64,000 bases of DNA from Ruminococcaceae bacterium UBA3215. Lineage in GTDB: Bacteria > Bacillota > Clostridia > Oscillospirales > Ruminococcaceae. Of the stretch, positions 50,138 through 57,866 are shown piece by piece (position 1 is the first letter of the stretch; every line of letters begins with the position of its first letter). The position numbers were made by a program, and so were the translations under genes. Under the pieces are notes generated by a model that saw only the letters and a program-made list of their open reading frames with translations, made no database searches and was not told the DNA's origin. Where the stretch lies: positions 62,001 through 126,000 of the forward strand of contig DEWH01000019.1 in the NCBI GenBank assembly GCA_002363155.1, given 5' to 3'.

Positions 50138-50845
50138 ATGGAAAAGAAAGAACAGCTTTACGAAGGAAAAGCAAAGAAGGTATTCGCTACCGACGATCCC
50201 GATCTCGTTATCGTCTCCTACAAGGACGACGCTACCGCGTTCAACGGTCTTAAAAAGGGAACTATCGAGGGCAAGGGCGTTATCAACAACAAGATGACCA
50301 ATTATATGTTCGGTCTTCTCGAAAAGGAAGGCGTCCCCACTCATCTTGTACAGGAACTCAACGATCGTGAGACCCTTGTAAAGAAGGTTGAGATCGTACA
50401 GCTCGAAGTCATCATAAGAAACGTTGCTGCCGGAAGCTTCTCCAAGAGAATGGGCGTTGAAGAGGGCAAGGCTCTCCTTACTCCTATCCTCGAATACAGC
50501 TACAAGAATGATGATCTCGGCGATCCTTTCATCAACGACTACTATGCACTCGCACTCGGCATCGCAACAAAGGAAGAGCTTGACACTATCGCAAAGTACG
50601 CGTTCAAGGTAAACGAGTTCATGCTCAAATACTTCAAGGAGATCGGCATTGATCTTATCGACTTCAAGATCGAATTCGGACGCTTCAAAGGTCAGATCCT
50701 TCTTGCGGACGAGATCTCGCCCGATACCTGCCGTTTCTGGGATTCCAAGACCCATGAGAAGCTGGACAAGGACCGCTTCCGCAGAGATATGGGCGGCGTA
50801 GAGGACGCTTACAAGGAGATCAGAAGAAGAATTTTCGGCGAATAA
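50138..50845 (+). CDS. purC: SAICAR synthase
   Basis: 235 residues. Joins CAIR and aspartate in step seven of purine synthesis with ATP. Starts EKKEQLYEGKAKKVFATDDPDL, the typical ATP-site hairpin of PurC; VEIVQLEVIIRNVAAGSFSKRMGVEEG near residue 88 holds the substrate-binding signature and LIDFKIEFGRF near 175 and ILLADEISPDTCRFWD near 189 the C-terminal one. SD AAGGAAGG precedes the ATG by eight bases; the gene lies 20 bases after purE and 30 bases before the PurF-like gene. Confidence 0.96.
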   Translation: MEKKEQLYEGKAKKVFATDDPDLVIVSYKDDATAFNGLKKGTIEGKGVINNKMTNYMFGLLEKEGVPTHLVQELNDRETLVKKVEIVQLEVIIRNVAAGSFSKRMGVEEGKALLTPILEYSYKNDDLGDPFINDYYALALGIATKEELDTIAKYAFKVNEFMLKYFKEIGIDLIDFKIEFGRFKGQILLADEISPDTCRFWDSKTHEKLDKDRFRRDMGGVEDAYKEIRRRIFGE

Positions 50846-50876
50846 CAGCCGTTTTACGAAAGGTTTGGATAATCAA

Positions 50877-52298
50877 ATGGGTGGATTTTTCGGTGCGATC
50901 TCGCATAACGACTGTATTTCCGATGTTTTTTTCGGCACGGATTATCACTCTCACCTCGGCACGAGACGCGGCGGTATGGCTGCGTACTCTCCCGAGCTCG
51001 GCTTCCAGAGAAGCATTCACAGCATTGAGAACTCTCCGTTCAGAACAAAGTTCGAGAGCGATGCGGCAGGCATTCACGGAAAGCTCTGCATCGGCTGCAT
51101 AAGCGATTCCGATCCGCAGCCTATCCTCGTAACATCAAAGCTCGGACTTTACGCTATCTGCAATGTGGGCATCATCAACAACGCCGCTGCGCTGTATAAT
51201 GAGCTGCTTGAGAACGGCTGTGCGAATTTCGAGGCAATGAGCAGCGGAAACATCAATTCCAGCGCCCTTATCGGTGCGCTCATAGCTCAGAAGGACAACT
51301 TCACCGACGGCATCAGGTATGCGCAGGATAAGATCGACGGCACGCTTACGCTGCTGATAATGACGAAGGACTGCATAATCGCCGCAAGGGACAAGCGCGG
51401 CAGACTCCCGATCGTCATAGGAAAGCGCAGCGACGGGTACTGCCTCTCCTTTGAGTCCTTCGCGTTCCAGAAGCTCGGCTATACCACATGCAAGGAGCTT
51501 GCGCCGGGAGAAATAGTTAAGCTTACAGCCGACGGCTGCGAGACACTTGAAAAAGGAACCTCTGATATGAGGATATGCACGTTCCTCTGGACTTATTACG
51601 GTTATCCCAATGCGGTTTACGAGGGTGTTAATGTTGAAGTGATGCGTGCAAGGAACGGCGAGATAATGGCGGAGACCGACATCAAGAACGGCAGGCTGCC
51701 GGACGTTGATTACGTCTGCGGTGTTCCGGATTCCGGCATTCCCCACGCGATAGGCTATGCCAACAAGAGCGGCATTCCTTTCGCAAGACCTTTTATAAAA
51801 TACACTCCCACATGGCCCCGCAGCTTTATGCCCCAGACACAGGCAATGAGAAACCGCGTGGCGAAGATGAAGCTTGTACCGGTGCATGAGCTTATCGAGG
51901 GCAAGAAGCTTCTGTTCGTGGACGACAGCATAGTGCGCGGAACACAGATGCGCGAGACTGTTGAGTTTCTCTATGAGAACGGTGCGAAGGAAGTTCACAT
52001 GCGCTCGGCATGTCCTCCGATAATGTACGGCTGCAAGTATCTCAACTTCTCCCGCAGCAACTCGGAGCTTGATCTTATCGCAAGGCAGATAATCCAGGAA
52101 AAAGAGGGCAAAGAGGGCGTTAAGTACATATCCGAGTACAGCGACTCCTCCACCGAACGCGGAAGATATCTCCGGGACGAGATCTGCCGGAGATTAAAGC
52201 TCACTTCGCTGGAGTTCCAGTCCCTGCCCGGCACAGTCCGCGCAGTCGGACTTGACGAGTGCAAGCTCTGCACTTACTGCTGGAACGGAAAAGAGTAA
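50877..52298 (+). CDS. PurF-like amidophosphoribosyltransferase lacking the glutaminase cysteine
   Basis: 473 residues from ATG 50877 (SD ACGAAAGG, somewhat far; an in-frame TTG at 50865 sits on the SD). The fold is that of PurF: an N-terminal Ntn domain and a C-terminal phosphoribosyltransferase domain with LLFVDDSIVRGTQMRETV near 345 and GVPDSGIPHAIGYA. It begins MGGFFGAIS where PurF has CGVFGIY, so the catalytic Cys1 is replaced by Gly; the GTRRGG arginine region is kept. The C terminus CKLCTYCWNGKE could bind a cluster. It may use free ammonia or have a regulatory role. Canonical PurF is encoded at 4126. The same kind of protein occurs in other anaerobes. Confidence 0.85.
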   Translation: MGGFFGAISHNDCISDVFFGTDYHSHLGTRRGGMAAYSPELGFQRSIHSIENSPFRTKFESDAAGIHGKLCIGCISDSDPQPILVTSKLGLYAICNVGIINNAAALYNELLENGCANFEAMSSGNINSSALIGALIAQKDNFTDGIRYAQDKIDGTLTLLIMTKDCIIAARDKRGRLPIVIGKRSDGYCLSFESFAFQKLGYTTCKELAPGEIVKLTADGCETLEKGTSDMRICTFLWTYYGYPNAVYEGVNVEVMRARNGEIMAETDIKNGRLPDVDYVCGVPDSGIPHAIGYANKSGIPFARPFIKYTPTWPRSFMPQTQAMRNRVAKMKLVPVHELIEGKKLLFVDDSIVRGTQMRETVEFLYENGAKEVHMRSACPPIMYGCKYLNFSRSNSELDLIARQIIQEKEGKEGVKYISEYSDSSTERGRYLRDEICRRLKLTSLEFQSLPGTVRAVGLDECKLCTYCWNGKE

Positions 52299-52367
52299 CA
52301 GTTCCCGGCGTCGCTTTTTAAAAAGGCGGCAGGAAAACAGATGAACATTGACGAAAGGAATAACGAT

Positions 52368-53405
52368 ATGAAAGACAGTCATTCCGAAAGCTATAAGGCA
52401 GCAGGTGTTGACGTTACCGCGGGATATGAGGCGGTAAGGCTGATGAAGGAGCACGTTGAGCGTACTCGCATCAAGGGTGCTATTGACAGCATCGGCGGCT
52501 TCGGCGGGCTTTTTGAGCTCGACCCGAAAGAGTATGATGATCCGGTGCTCGTTTCCGGCACAGACGGAGTCGGCACGAAGATAAAGCTGGCATTCCTGCT
52601 TGACAGACACGACACCATAGGCATCGACGCTGTGGCTATGTGCGTGAACGATATTATCTGCTGCGGTGCAAAGCCCCTCTTCTTCCTCGACTATATCGCC
52701 TGCGGAAAGAACGAGCCGGCAAAGATAGCATCTATCGTAAAGGGCATTGCGGACGGCTGTGTTGAATCCGGCTGTGCGCTTATCGGCGGCGAAACTGCCG
52801 AGCACCCCGGTCTTATGCCCGAGGACGAGTATGATGTGGGCGGTTTCTCCGTGGGCATCGTAAGCAAGAAAGCTATAATCGACGGAAGCAAGGTGCAGAC
52901 CGGCGACGCTATAATAGGACTTGCGTCCTCCGGCGTTCATTCCAACGGTTTCTCACTTGTCCGCAAGGTCTTCGGTATAGACAAAAGGGAAGTGCTTGAC
53001 GAGAAGCTCCCGGACGGAAGAACGCTCGGCGAGGCTCTCCTCACGCCTACAAATCTGTATGTAAAGCCTGTTCTTGACCTTATAAGCAAGGTACAGGTAA
53101 AGGCGATAAGCCATATCACCGGCGGCGGCTTCTATGAGAATATCCCGCGTTCGATACCCGACGGATTTACCGCGGTCATCGACAAGGGAAGCTGGGAAGT
53201 CCCGTATATCTTCAAGCTCCTCCAGGAGCGCGGCGGCATTGATGAGCACGATATGTTCAATACCTTCAATATGGGTATCGGCATGTCGATAGTCGTTCCC
53301 GCCGATGAAGCCGACAAGGCTCTCGAAGTGCTGAATGCCGGCGGCTGCAAGGCTTGCAGGATCGGTACTATCGACAAGTCGGACAAGGCTATAATCATAA
53401 AGTGA
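52368..53405 (+). CDS. purM: AIR synthase (phosphoribosylformylglycinamidine cyclo-ligase)
   Basis: 345 residues from the ATG at 52368, eight bases after SD GAAAGGA, the same SD style as the other genes of this operon; an ATG 27 bases upstream with a weaker SD (GGCAGGA) is an alternative. The enzyme closes the imidazole ring (step five). Signatures: SESYKAAGVDVTAGYEAV at the start, DGVGTKIKLAFLLDRHDTIGIDAVAMCVNDIICCGAKPLFFLDYIA near 70, GCALIGGETAEHPG near 138, and HITGGGFYENIPR near 247. It belongs to the ATP-binding PurM/PurL superfamily. No purL gene (step four) is in the visible operon. Confidence 0.95.
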   Translation: MKDSHSESYKAAGVDVTAGYEAVRLMKEHVERTRIKGAIDSIGGFGGLFELDPKEYDDPVLVSGTDGVGTKIKLAFLLDRHDTIGIDAVAMCVNDIICCGAKPLFFLDYIACGKNEPAKIASIVKGIADGCVESGCALIGGETAEHPGLMPEDEYDVGGFSVGIVSKKAIIDGSKVQTGDAIIGLASSGVHSNGFSLVRKVFGIDKREVLDEKLPDGRTLGEALLTPTNLYVKPVLDLISKVQVKAISHITGGGFYENIPRSIPDGFTAVIDKGSWEVPYIFKLLQERGGIDEHDMFNTFNMGIGMSIVVPADEADKALEVLNAGGCKACRIGTIDKSDKAIIIK

Positions 53406-53429
53406 CGGACTTCAAAGGAGAACAAAGCG

Positions 53430-54056
53430 GTGAAAAAGATAGCGGTACTCGTCTCGGGCGGCGGAACTAACCTCCAGGCGCTCATAGACGCGGAAAAGCG
53501 CGGCGAACTCGGCGACGGCAGGATAACATGCGTTATATCATCGAAGCCGGACGCTTATGCCCTCAAACGCGCAAAGGACAACTTCATAAAGACGAAGGTG
53601 CTGGATAGAAAAGCCTACCCCGACATCGCTTCTTACAGCAAGGCTATGACCGAGACGCTTATGGAAGCGGAAGCCGATCTTGTTGTTTACGCGGGATTTA
53701 TGACCATACTCGACGAGCAGGTCTGCAAGGCTTTCCCCTATAAGATGATAAACGTTCACCCGGCTCTTATCCCCTCGTTCTGCGGAAAGGGCTACTACGG
53801 GCTGAAAGTGCATGAGGAAGCGCTTAAAAAGGGCGTGAAGATAACCGGGGCTACCGTTCATTTCGTCACCGAGGAGTGCGACGGCGGTCCGATAATATTG
53901 CAGAAAGCGGTCGAAGTGCGGAACGGTGATACGCCGGAAGTGCTCCAGAAGCGCGTTATGGAAGAAGCAGAGTGGAAGATACTGCCGGAAGCGGTAAGAC
54001 TCTTCTGCGACGGAAAGATAAGGGTCGAAAACGGCGTAACCGTTGTTGACCGCTGA
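53430..54056 (+). CDS. purN: Phosphoribosylglycinamide formyltransferase
   Basis: 208 residues, starting with GTG 11 bases after SD AAAGGAG. Transfers a formyl group from 10-formyl-tetrahydrofolate to GAR (step three). Starts KKIAVLVSGGGTNLQALID; the catalytic Asn-His-Asp set is covered by MINVHPALIPSFCGKGYYG near residue 105 and GATVHFVTEECDGGPIILQ near 132. It lies 24 bases after purM and 17 bases before the cyclohydrolase gene. No purD is visible in the window. Confidence 0.95.
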   Translation: MKKIAVLVSGGGTNLQALIDAEKRGELGDGRITCVISSKPDAYALKRAKDNFIKTKVLDRKAYPDIASYSKAMTETLMEAEADLVVYAGFMTILDEQVCKAFPYKMINVHPALIPSFCGKGYYGLKVHEEALKKGVKITGATVHFVTEECDGGPIILQKAVEVRNGDTPEVLQKRVMEEAEWKILPEAVRLFCDGKIRVENGVTVVDR

Positions 54057-54072
54057 CGAAAGGAAGTCATAT

Positions 54073-54789
54073 ATGGAACTTATAAGCATCGAAAAAGAGC
54101 TTAACAGTCTTGAATACCACGGCAGAGGAATTATCCTCGGCAAGTCCCCCGATGACAAAAAGGCAGTCATAGCTTATTTCATCATGGGCAGAAGCGAAAA
54201 CAGCCGCAACCGCGTTTTCGTTGAGGACGGAAACGGTATCCGCACACAGGCGTTCGACCCGTCGAAAATGGTTGATCCCCATCTCATCATCTACGCTCCC
54301 GTAAAGGTGCTCGGCACAAAGACGATAGTTACAAACGGCGATCAGACCGATACGATATACGAGCAGATGGACAAGCAGCAGACATTTGAACAGTCCCTGC
54401 GTTTCCGCGAGTTCGAGGACGATAAGCCTAACTACACGCCCCGCATCTCCGGTATTGTTCATGCCGACGGCGGCAATATGAACTACGCTATGCATATAAT
54501 CAAGAGCCTTGACGGAGATCCCGCATGCACAGTCCGCAATACATACGCGTACAGCTGCCCGAAAGCAGGCGAGGGACGCTTCATTCACACTTACAAGGGT
54601 TCGGGAGACCCGCTTCCGAGCTATGAGGGTGAACCCAAGCGCGTTATTATCCCCGATCTTTCTCTTGACGACTTCACAAAGCTTGTATGGGACAACCTCA
54701 ACAAGGACAACAAGGTATCACTCTTCACAAGATACATCGACATAGAAACGGGTAAATTTGATTCCCGTATAGTGAACAAAAACAATTAA
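54073..54789 (+). CDS. IMP cyclohydrolase, PurO-type
   Basis: 238 residues from the ATG at 54073 (SD GAAAGGAAG). It resembles the PurO (IMP cyclohydrolase-like) family, first known from archaea, not the N-terminal domain of bacterial PurH: ELNSLEYHGRGIILGKSPDDKKAVIAYFIMGRSENSRNRVF at the start and SGIVHADGGNMNYAMHIIKSL near 135. It would close FAICAR to IMP, the last step of the pathway. The next gene encodes only the transformylase half of PurH, so the two together replace the usual bifunctional enzyme. A four-hairpin element separates them. Confidence 0.88.
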   Translation: MELISIEKELNSLEYHGRGIILGKSPDDKKAVIAYFIMGRSENSRNRVFVEDGNGIRTQAFDPSKMVDPHLIIYAPVKVLGTKTIVTNGDQTDTIYEQMDKQQTFEQSLRFREFEDDKPNYTPRISGIVHADGGNMNYAMHIIKSLDGDPACTVRNTYAYSCPKAGEGRFIHTYKGSGDPLPSYEGEPKRVIIPDLSLDDFTKLVWDNLNKDNKVSLFTRYIDIETGKFDSRIVNKNN

Positions 54790-54799
54790 TTATACTGTC

Positions 54800-54874
54800 G
54801 GGTGCAGCGTCACGCTGCCGCAGTGCAGGGCGCGCAGCCCTGCCGCCGTCCGCGTAGGACAAGCGCGAAGGCGC
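54800..54874 (-). repeat. Four-hairpin element, copy 3 (between the two PurH-replacing genes)
   Basis: On the minus strand: GCGC-CTTC-GCGC, GTCC-TACGC-GGAC, CAGGGC-TGCGC-GCCCTG, GCAGCG-TGA-CGCTGC, TGCACCC. Compared with copies 1 and 2 the stems differ in both arms but still pair (GTCT/AGAC becomes GTCC/GGAC; CAAGGGC/GCCCTTG becomes CAGGGC/GCCCTG). Confidence 0.8.
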
Positions 54875-54901
54875 AGACGCAGAATATGGAGGTATCACAG
54901 A

Positions 54902-56077
54902 ATGAAAGAACTTGAATTAAAGTACGGCTGCAACCCTAATCAGAAGCCGTCAAGAATATTTATGGAAAACGGCGAACTGCCGATAGAGGTACTCAACGGC
55001 AAGCCCGGCTATATCAACTTCATGGACGCGTTCAACGGCTGGCAGCTCGTAAAGGAGCTTAAAAAGGCTACCGGACTTCCCGCAGCCGCTTCCTTCAAAC
55101 ACGTTTCTCCTGCCGGAGCAGCGGTAGGTATCGAGCTTACCGATACCCTCAAGAAGATCTACTGGGTCGATGATCTCGGAAAGCTCTCTCCCCTTGCATG
55201 CGCTTACGCAAGAGCAAGAGGTGCCGACAGAATGTCCTCCTACGGCGACTTCATTTCGCTGTCCGACGTTTGTGATGTTTCCACAGCCAAGATGATACAG
55301 CGCGAAGTTTCCGACGGTGTCATCGCTCCCGGCTATGAGCAGGAAGCTCTTGAGATCCTCAAGACCAAGAGAAAAGGCACATATAACATCATCAAGATCG
55401 ACCCCGACTACACTCCCGCGCCTATCGAGCGCAAGCAGGTTTACGGCATCACTTTCGAGCAGGGCAGAAACGAGCTTGTTATCAGCGACGAACTGTTCTC
55501 AAATATCGTTACCGAGAACAAGAACATTCCCGAATCAGCAAAGATAGACCTTGCTATCTCGCTCATCACACTGAAATACACGCAGTCCAACTCTGTTGCT
55601 TACGCTTGCGGCGGTCAGGCTATCGGTATCGGTGCAGGACAGCAGTCCCGTATCCACTGCACACGCCTTGCGGGACAGAAGGCTGACAACTGGTATCTCC
55701 GCCAGTCTCCACAGGTTCTCGGCTTACAGTTTGTTGACACTATCAGACGCGCTGACCGTGACAACGCTATTGATCTTTACATCGGCGAAGACTACATGGA
55801 CGTTCTTGCAGACGGCGCATGGCAGAACATATTCAAGGTAAAGCCGGACGTATTCACAAAGGAAGAGAAGCAGAAGTGGCTTTCGACTATGAAGGGCGTT
55901 TCCCTCGGCTCCGACGCATTCTTCCCCTTTGGCGACAACATCGAAAGAGCGCACCGCAGCGGTGTTGAGTACATCGCACAGCCCGGCGGCTCTATCCGCG
56001 ACGACAACGTTATCGAGACCTGCAACAAGTACGGTATCGCAATGGCGTTCACGGGTATCAGACTTTTCCATCATTGA
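54902..56077 (+). CDS. AICAR transformylase, stand-alone (PurH C-terminal domain only)
   Basis: 391 residues corresponding to the transformylase half of PurH, with no cyclohydrolase (MGS-like) domain in front. It formylates AICAR with 10-formyl-tetrahydrofolate (step nine). Signatures: ELKYGCNPNQKPSRIF at the start, GLPAAASFKHVSPAGAAVG near 60 with the catalytic Lys-His, LKYTQSNSVAYACGGQAIGIGAGQQSRIHC near 222, and the ending SDAFFPFGDNIERAHRSGVEYIAQPGGSIRDD near 338. SD GGAGG precedes the ATG. With the PurO-type gene upstream it forms a two-gene substitute for PurH. Confidence 0.94.
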   Translation: MKELELKYGCNPNQKPSRIFMENGELPIEVLNGKPGYINFMDAFNGWQLVKELKKATGLPAAASFKHVSPAGAAVGIELTDTLKKIYWVDDLGKLSPLACAYARARGADRMSSYGDFISLSDVCDVSTAKMIQREVSDGVIAPGYEQEALEILKTKRKGTYNIIKIDPDYTPAPIERKQVYGITFEQGRNELVISDELFSNIVTENKNIPESAKIDLAISLITLKYTQSNSVAYACGGQAIGIGAGQQSRIHCTRLAGQKADNWYLRQSPQVLGLQFVDTIRRADRDNAIDLYIGEDYMDVLADGAWQNIFKVKPDVFTKEEKQKWLSTMKGVSLGSDAFFPFGDNIERAHRSGVEYIAQPGGSIRDDNVIETCNKYGIAMAFTGIRLFHH

Positions 56078-56082
56078 GACCG

Positions 56083-56166
56083 CCGCGTCTGCGGACGCGG
56101 ACGAGAGAGGAGCGCTGCCCCTCTCTCGAGCTCTTACTCTGCTTCTTTTCGGACGCGAAAAGAAGC
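56083..56166 (+). other. Three stacked hairpins between the transformylase and YjbR-like genes
   Basis: CCGCGTC-TGCG-GACGCGG (56083), CGAGAGAGG-9-CCTCTCTCG (56102) and GCTTCTTTTCG-GACG-CGAAAAGAAGC (56141), all perfect stems of 7-11 pairs with no long T-run. They are too close together to be chance and may be another repeat-type insertion or an mRNA-stability element. Confidence 0.6.
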
Positions 56167-56200
56167 AAAAGCGAATGAACGCAACGGGAAAGGATACAGC

Positions 56201-56584
56201 ATGAGTTATTGCAAGGACATTTATCCCGAACTGTACGACTACCTTATTAATAAGAAGGGCGTTGAGACCGACTACCAGGAGCAGTGGGGCTGGACGAGAT
56301 TCATGCTGCGCGGGAAGATGTTCGCGGCGATTTGCGCGGACGGAACAGACGATGCTCTGCTCAATATCAAGGCACAGCCGGACTATAACGATACTATCCG
56401 CAGACTTCACAAGGACATAAACGAGGGCTACTATATGAACAAGCAGCACTGGAACAGCGTAAAGCTCACCGGAACTGTGCCGTATGAGGTTGTCCGCGAT
56501 ATGTGCGACAGGGGCTACAATATCGTGCTCCGGCATTTCTCCAAAAAAGTCCAGCACGAGATACTCGAAGACATCTGGCAATAG
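56201..56584 (+). CDS. MmcQ/YjbR-family protein
   Basis: 127 residues. The pattern MFAAICADGTDDALLNIKAQPDY, then GYYMNKQHWNSVKLTGTVPYEVVRDMCDRGYNIVL matches the YjbR (CyaY-like fold, proposed DNA-binding) family, for which the KHWNSV segment is the hallmark; the biochemical role is not settled. SD GGGAAAGGA precedes the ATG. It follows the purine operon by 120 bases with three hairpins between, so it may be read through from it. A heptamer-hairpin element begins three bases after the stop. Confidence 0.85.
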   Translation: MSYCKDIYPELYDYLINKKGVETDYQEQWGWTRFMLRGKMFAAICADGTDDALLNIKAQPDYNDTIRRLHKDINEGYYMNKQHWNSVKLTGTVPYEVVRDMCDRGYNIVLRHFSKKVQHEILEDIWQ

Positions 56585-56587
56585 AAA

Positions 56588-56655
56588 TTGATAATTGACA
56601 ATTGACAATTGACAATTGTGGTGTCCGCTTCGCGGACAAATCTGAATCGTGACAA
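56588..56655 (+). repeat. Heptamer-hairpin element, copy E (3 bases after YjbR-like stop)
   Basis: TTGATAA, TTGACAA, TTGACAA, TTGACAA, TTGTGG, hairpin GTCCGC-TTC-GCGGAC (56623-56637), tail TCTGAATCGTGACAA. Same order and spacing as the other four copies. Confidence 0.85.
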
Positions 56656-56678
56656 AATTCAAACACCATTATAAAAAT

Positions 56679-56716
56679 AACAGCTTACTGTGATTTCTCA
56701 TAGTAAGCTGTTTCAT
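56679..56716 (+). terminator. Terminator after the YjbR-like gene / purine operon
   Basis: AACAGCTTACT pairs with AGTAAGCTGTT, followed by TCATTTTA. Confidence 0.8.
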
Positions 56717-56745
56717 TTTAATCTTATTGAGATATCGCCAACCCC

Positions 56746-56860
56746 ACTGCATTTCAGTCGGCAGCCGCCCATAGAAGCGCGCTTTGAAATACTGCATCAG
56801 TTTAGGGTGTCCAGCCCCCTTTTTTAAAGGGGGTTGGCGGGGTTCGGGGCAGCGCCCCGT
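56746..56860 (+). repeat. Dispersed structured repeat, long copy 2
   Basis: ACTGCATTTCAGTCGGCAGC, a variable part, ACTGCATCAGTTTAGGGTGT, the stem CCAGCCCCC/GGGGGTTGG, GCGGGG and hairpin GGGGC-AGC-GCCCC. It matches the reverse complement of 31124-31237. The second hairpin differs between copies but pairs in each. Confidence 0.8.
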
Positions 56861-56933
56861 CTAAAGTCTCTCAAAGTCTCTCAAAGTCTCTCAAAGTCTC
56901 TCAAAGTCTCTCAAAGTCTCTCAAAGTCTCTCA
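56861..56933 (+). repeat. Tandem decamer repeat, seven copies
   Basis: Six perfect copies of TCAAAGTCTC (56871-56930) after one variant copy (56861). The array ends nine bases before the stop codon of the CofE-like gene on the other strand and directly abuts the dispersed repeat at 56746. Copy number is likely to vary between strains by slippage. Confidence 0.9.
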
Positions 56934-56941
56934 GACCTCGC

Positions 56942-57646
56942 TCACGCGGAGACTTTTCTTACGATAGAGATAGGGGTCTGCTGGGAGCACTGGTCATGCG
57001 GGTTATCGCGGAAGACCTGCTCACCGAAAGCGTTGGGGAGATCGGGACGGCTCTTGCCGAGTACGGTAGCGGCAATGTCGTTTGCGTCAATTATGATAAC
57101 ATCACAGCCGCAGTGCTTTGCGAGAGCAGCTGCCGCTTCATCGGGCTTGTCCGGTGCCATTTTAGCGTAGTGGTTGTAGGGCGGGAGGGTGTAGTCGCAG
57201 GGACCGTCAATAGCGCGCGCCTTCATACCGCAGATGTTGTAGAAAACGCCCTTTTTGCCGAAAAGCTTGCCGATAGCGGCACAGAAAGCTGCCCAGAGTA
57301 CCTTCGGACGTCCTACCTCGCGTATGCAGAGTTCCATTGTCTGCGGCATGCCGAGACCTATGCCGTAATTCGTCTTTACTACAAACTTGCTGAGGAAGTT
57401 TGCGAGACGGGATACCTTTATCTCATCTATCGGGAAAGCACGTCCCTGTGTTATCGCAATTATCTTTTCGGAAATAATTACAGTATCGCCCTTTTCGAGA
57501 TAGGGACATACATATTTGTCGAGTACGTCGGTCATCACGTCTTCCTTCATTATAACGTGAGTTCTTATCGGGTAGCGTGCGAATGTGCCGAAATCGGTAT
57601 CTATCGTGAGATTTTTGCCCTCGTTCGGTTCAAACGGCATTTCCAT
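56942..57646 (-). CDS. Coenzyme F420-0:L-glutamate ligase-like protein (CofE family)
   Basis: 234 residues from the ATG at 57646. The promoter at 57690 rules out the much longer upstream frame; ATG 57670 is a possible but very short-leader alternative. CofE-type features: RYPIRTHVIMKEDVMTDVLDKYVCPYLEKGDTVIISEKIIAITQGRAF at the start, FVVKTNYGIGLGMPQTMELCIREVG near 85, the YTLPPYNHYAKMAPDKPDEAA stretch and the acidic IIIDANDIAATVLGKS near 190. CofE adds glutamate to the deazaflavin F420, which Clostridia of this type are not known to make. It may therefore join glutamate to another phospho-acceptor. Confidence 0.82.
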   Translation of the reverse strand: MEMPFEPNEGKNLTIDTDFGTFARYPIRTHVIMKEDVMTDVLDKYVCPYLEKGDTVIISEKIIAITQGRAFPIDEIKVSRLANFLSKFVVKTNYGIGLGMPQTMELCIREVGRPKVLWAAFCAAIGKLFGKKGVFYNICGMKARAIDGPCDYTLPPYNHYAKMAPDKPDEAAAALAKHCGCDVIIIDANDIAATVLGKSRPDLPNAFGEQVFRDNPHDQCSQQTPISIVRKVSA

Positions 57647-57689
57647 TACTTTATCATTCCTTTTCTTCATATTTCCGTGAATACCGTAT

Positions 57690-57718
57690 ATTATACCACA
57701 TTGCGGCGGATTAGTCAA
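57690..57718 (-). promoter_or_regulatory. Sigma-A promoter of the CofE-like gene
   Basis: On the minus strand TTGACT, 17 bases, TATAAT; start near 57683. Confidence 0.8.
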
Positions 57719-57866
57719 CCTTTTGTTGAAAATCCGCAGATATTTTGTTTGATTTTTTATACAGTCGAGCGTTAAAGTATTCACAAACTTCCGCCGTTCC
57801 GCATTATACTGTGCATTATTGCCACCGCGTGGATTTGCACGACTGATTTTTTGTACAAAAAGCCTA

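Noticed and set aside
56861..56933. CRISPR array
   Set aside because: The units are 10 bases in perfect tandem with no spacers, and there are no cas genes.
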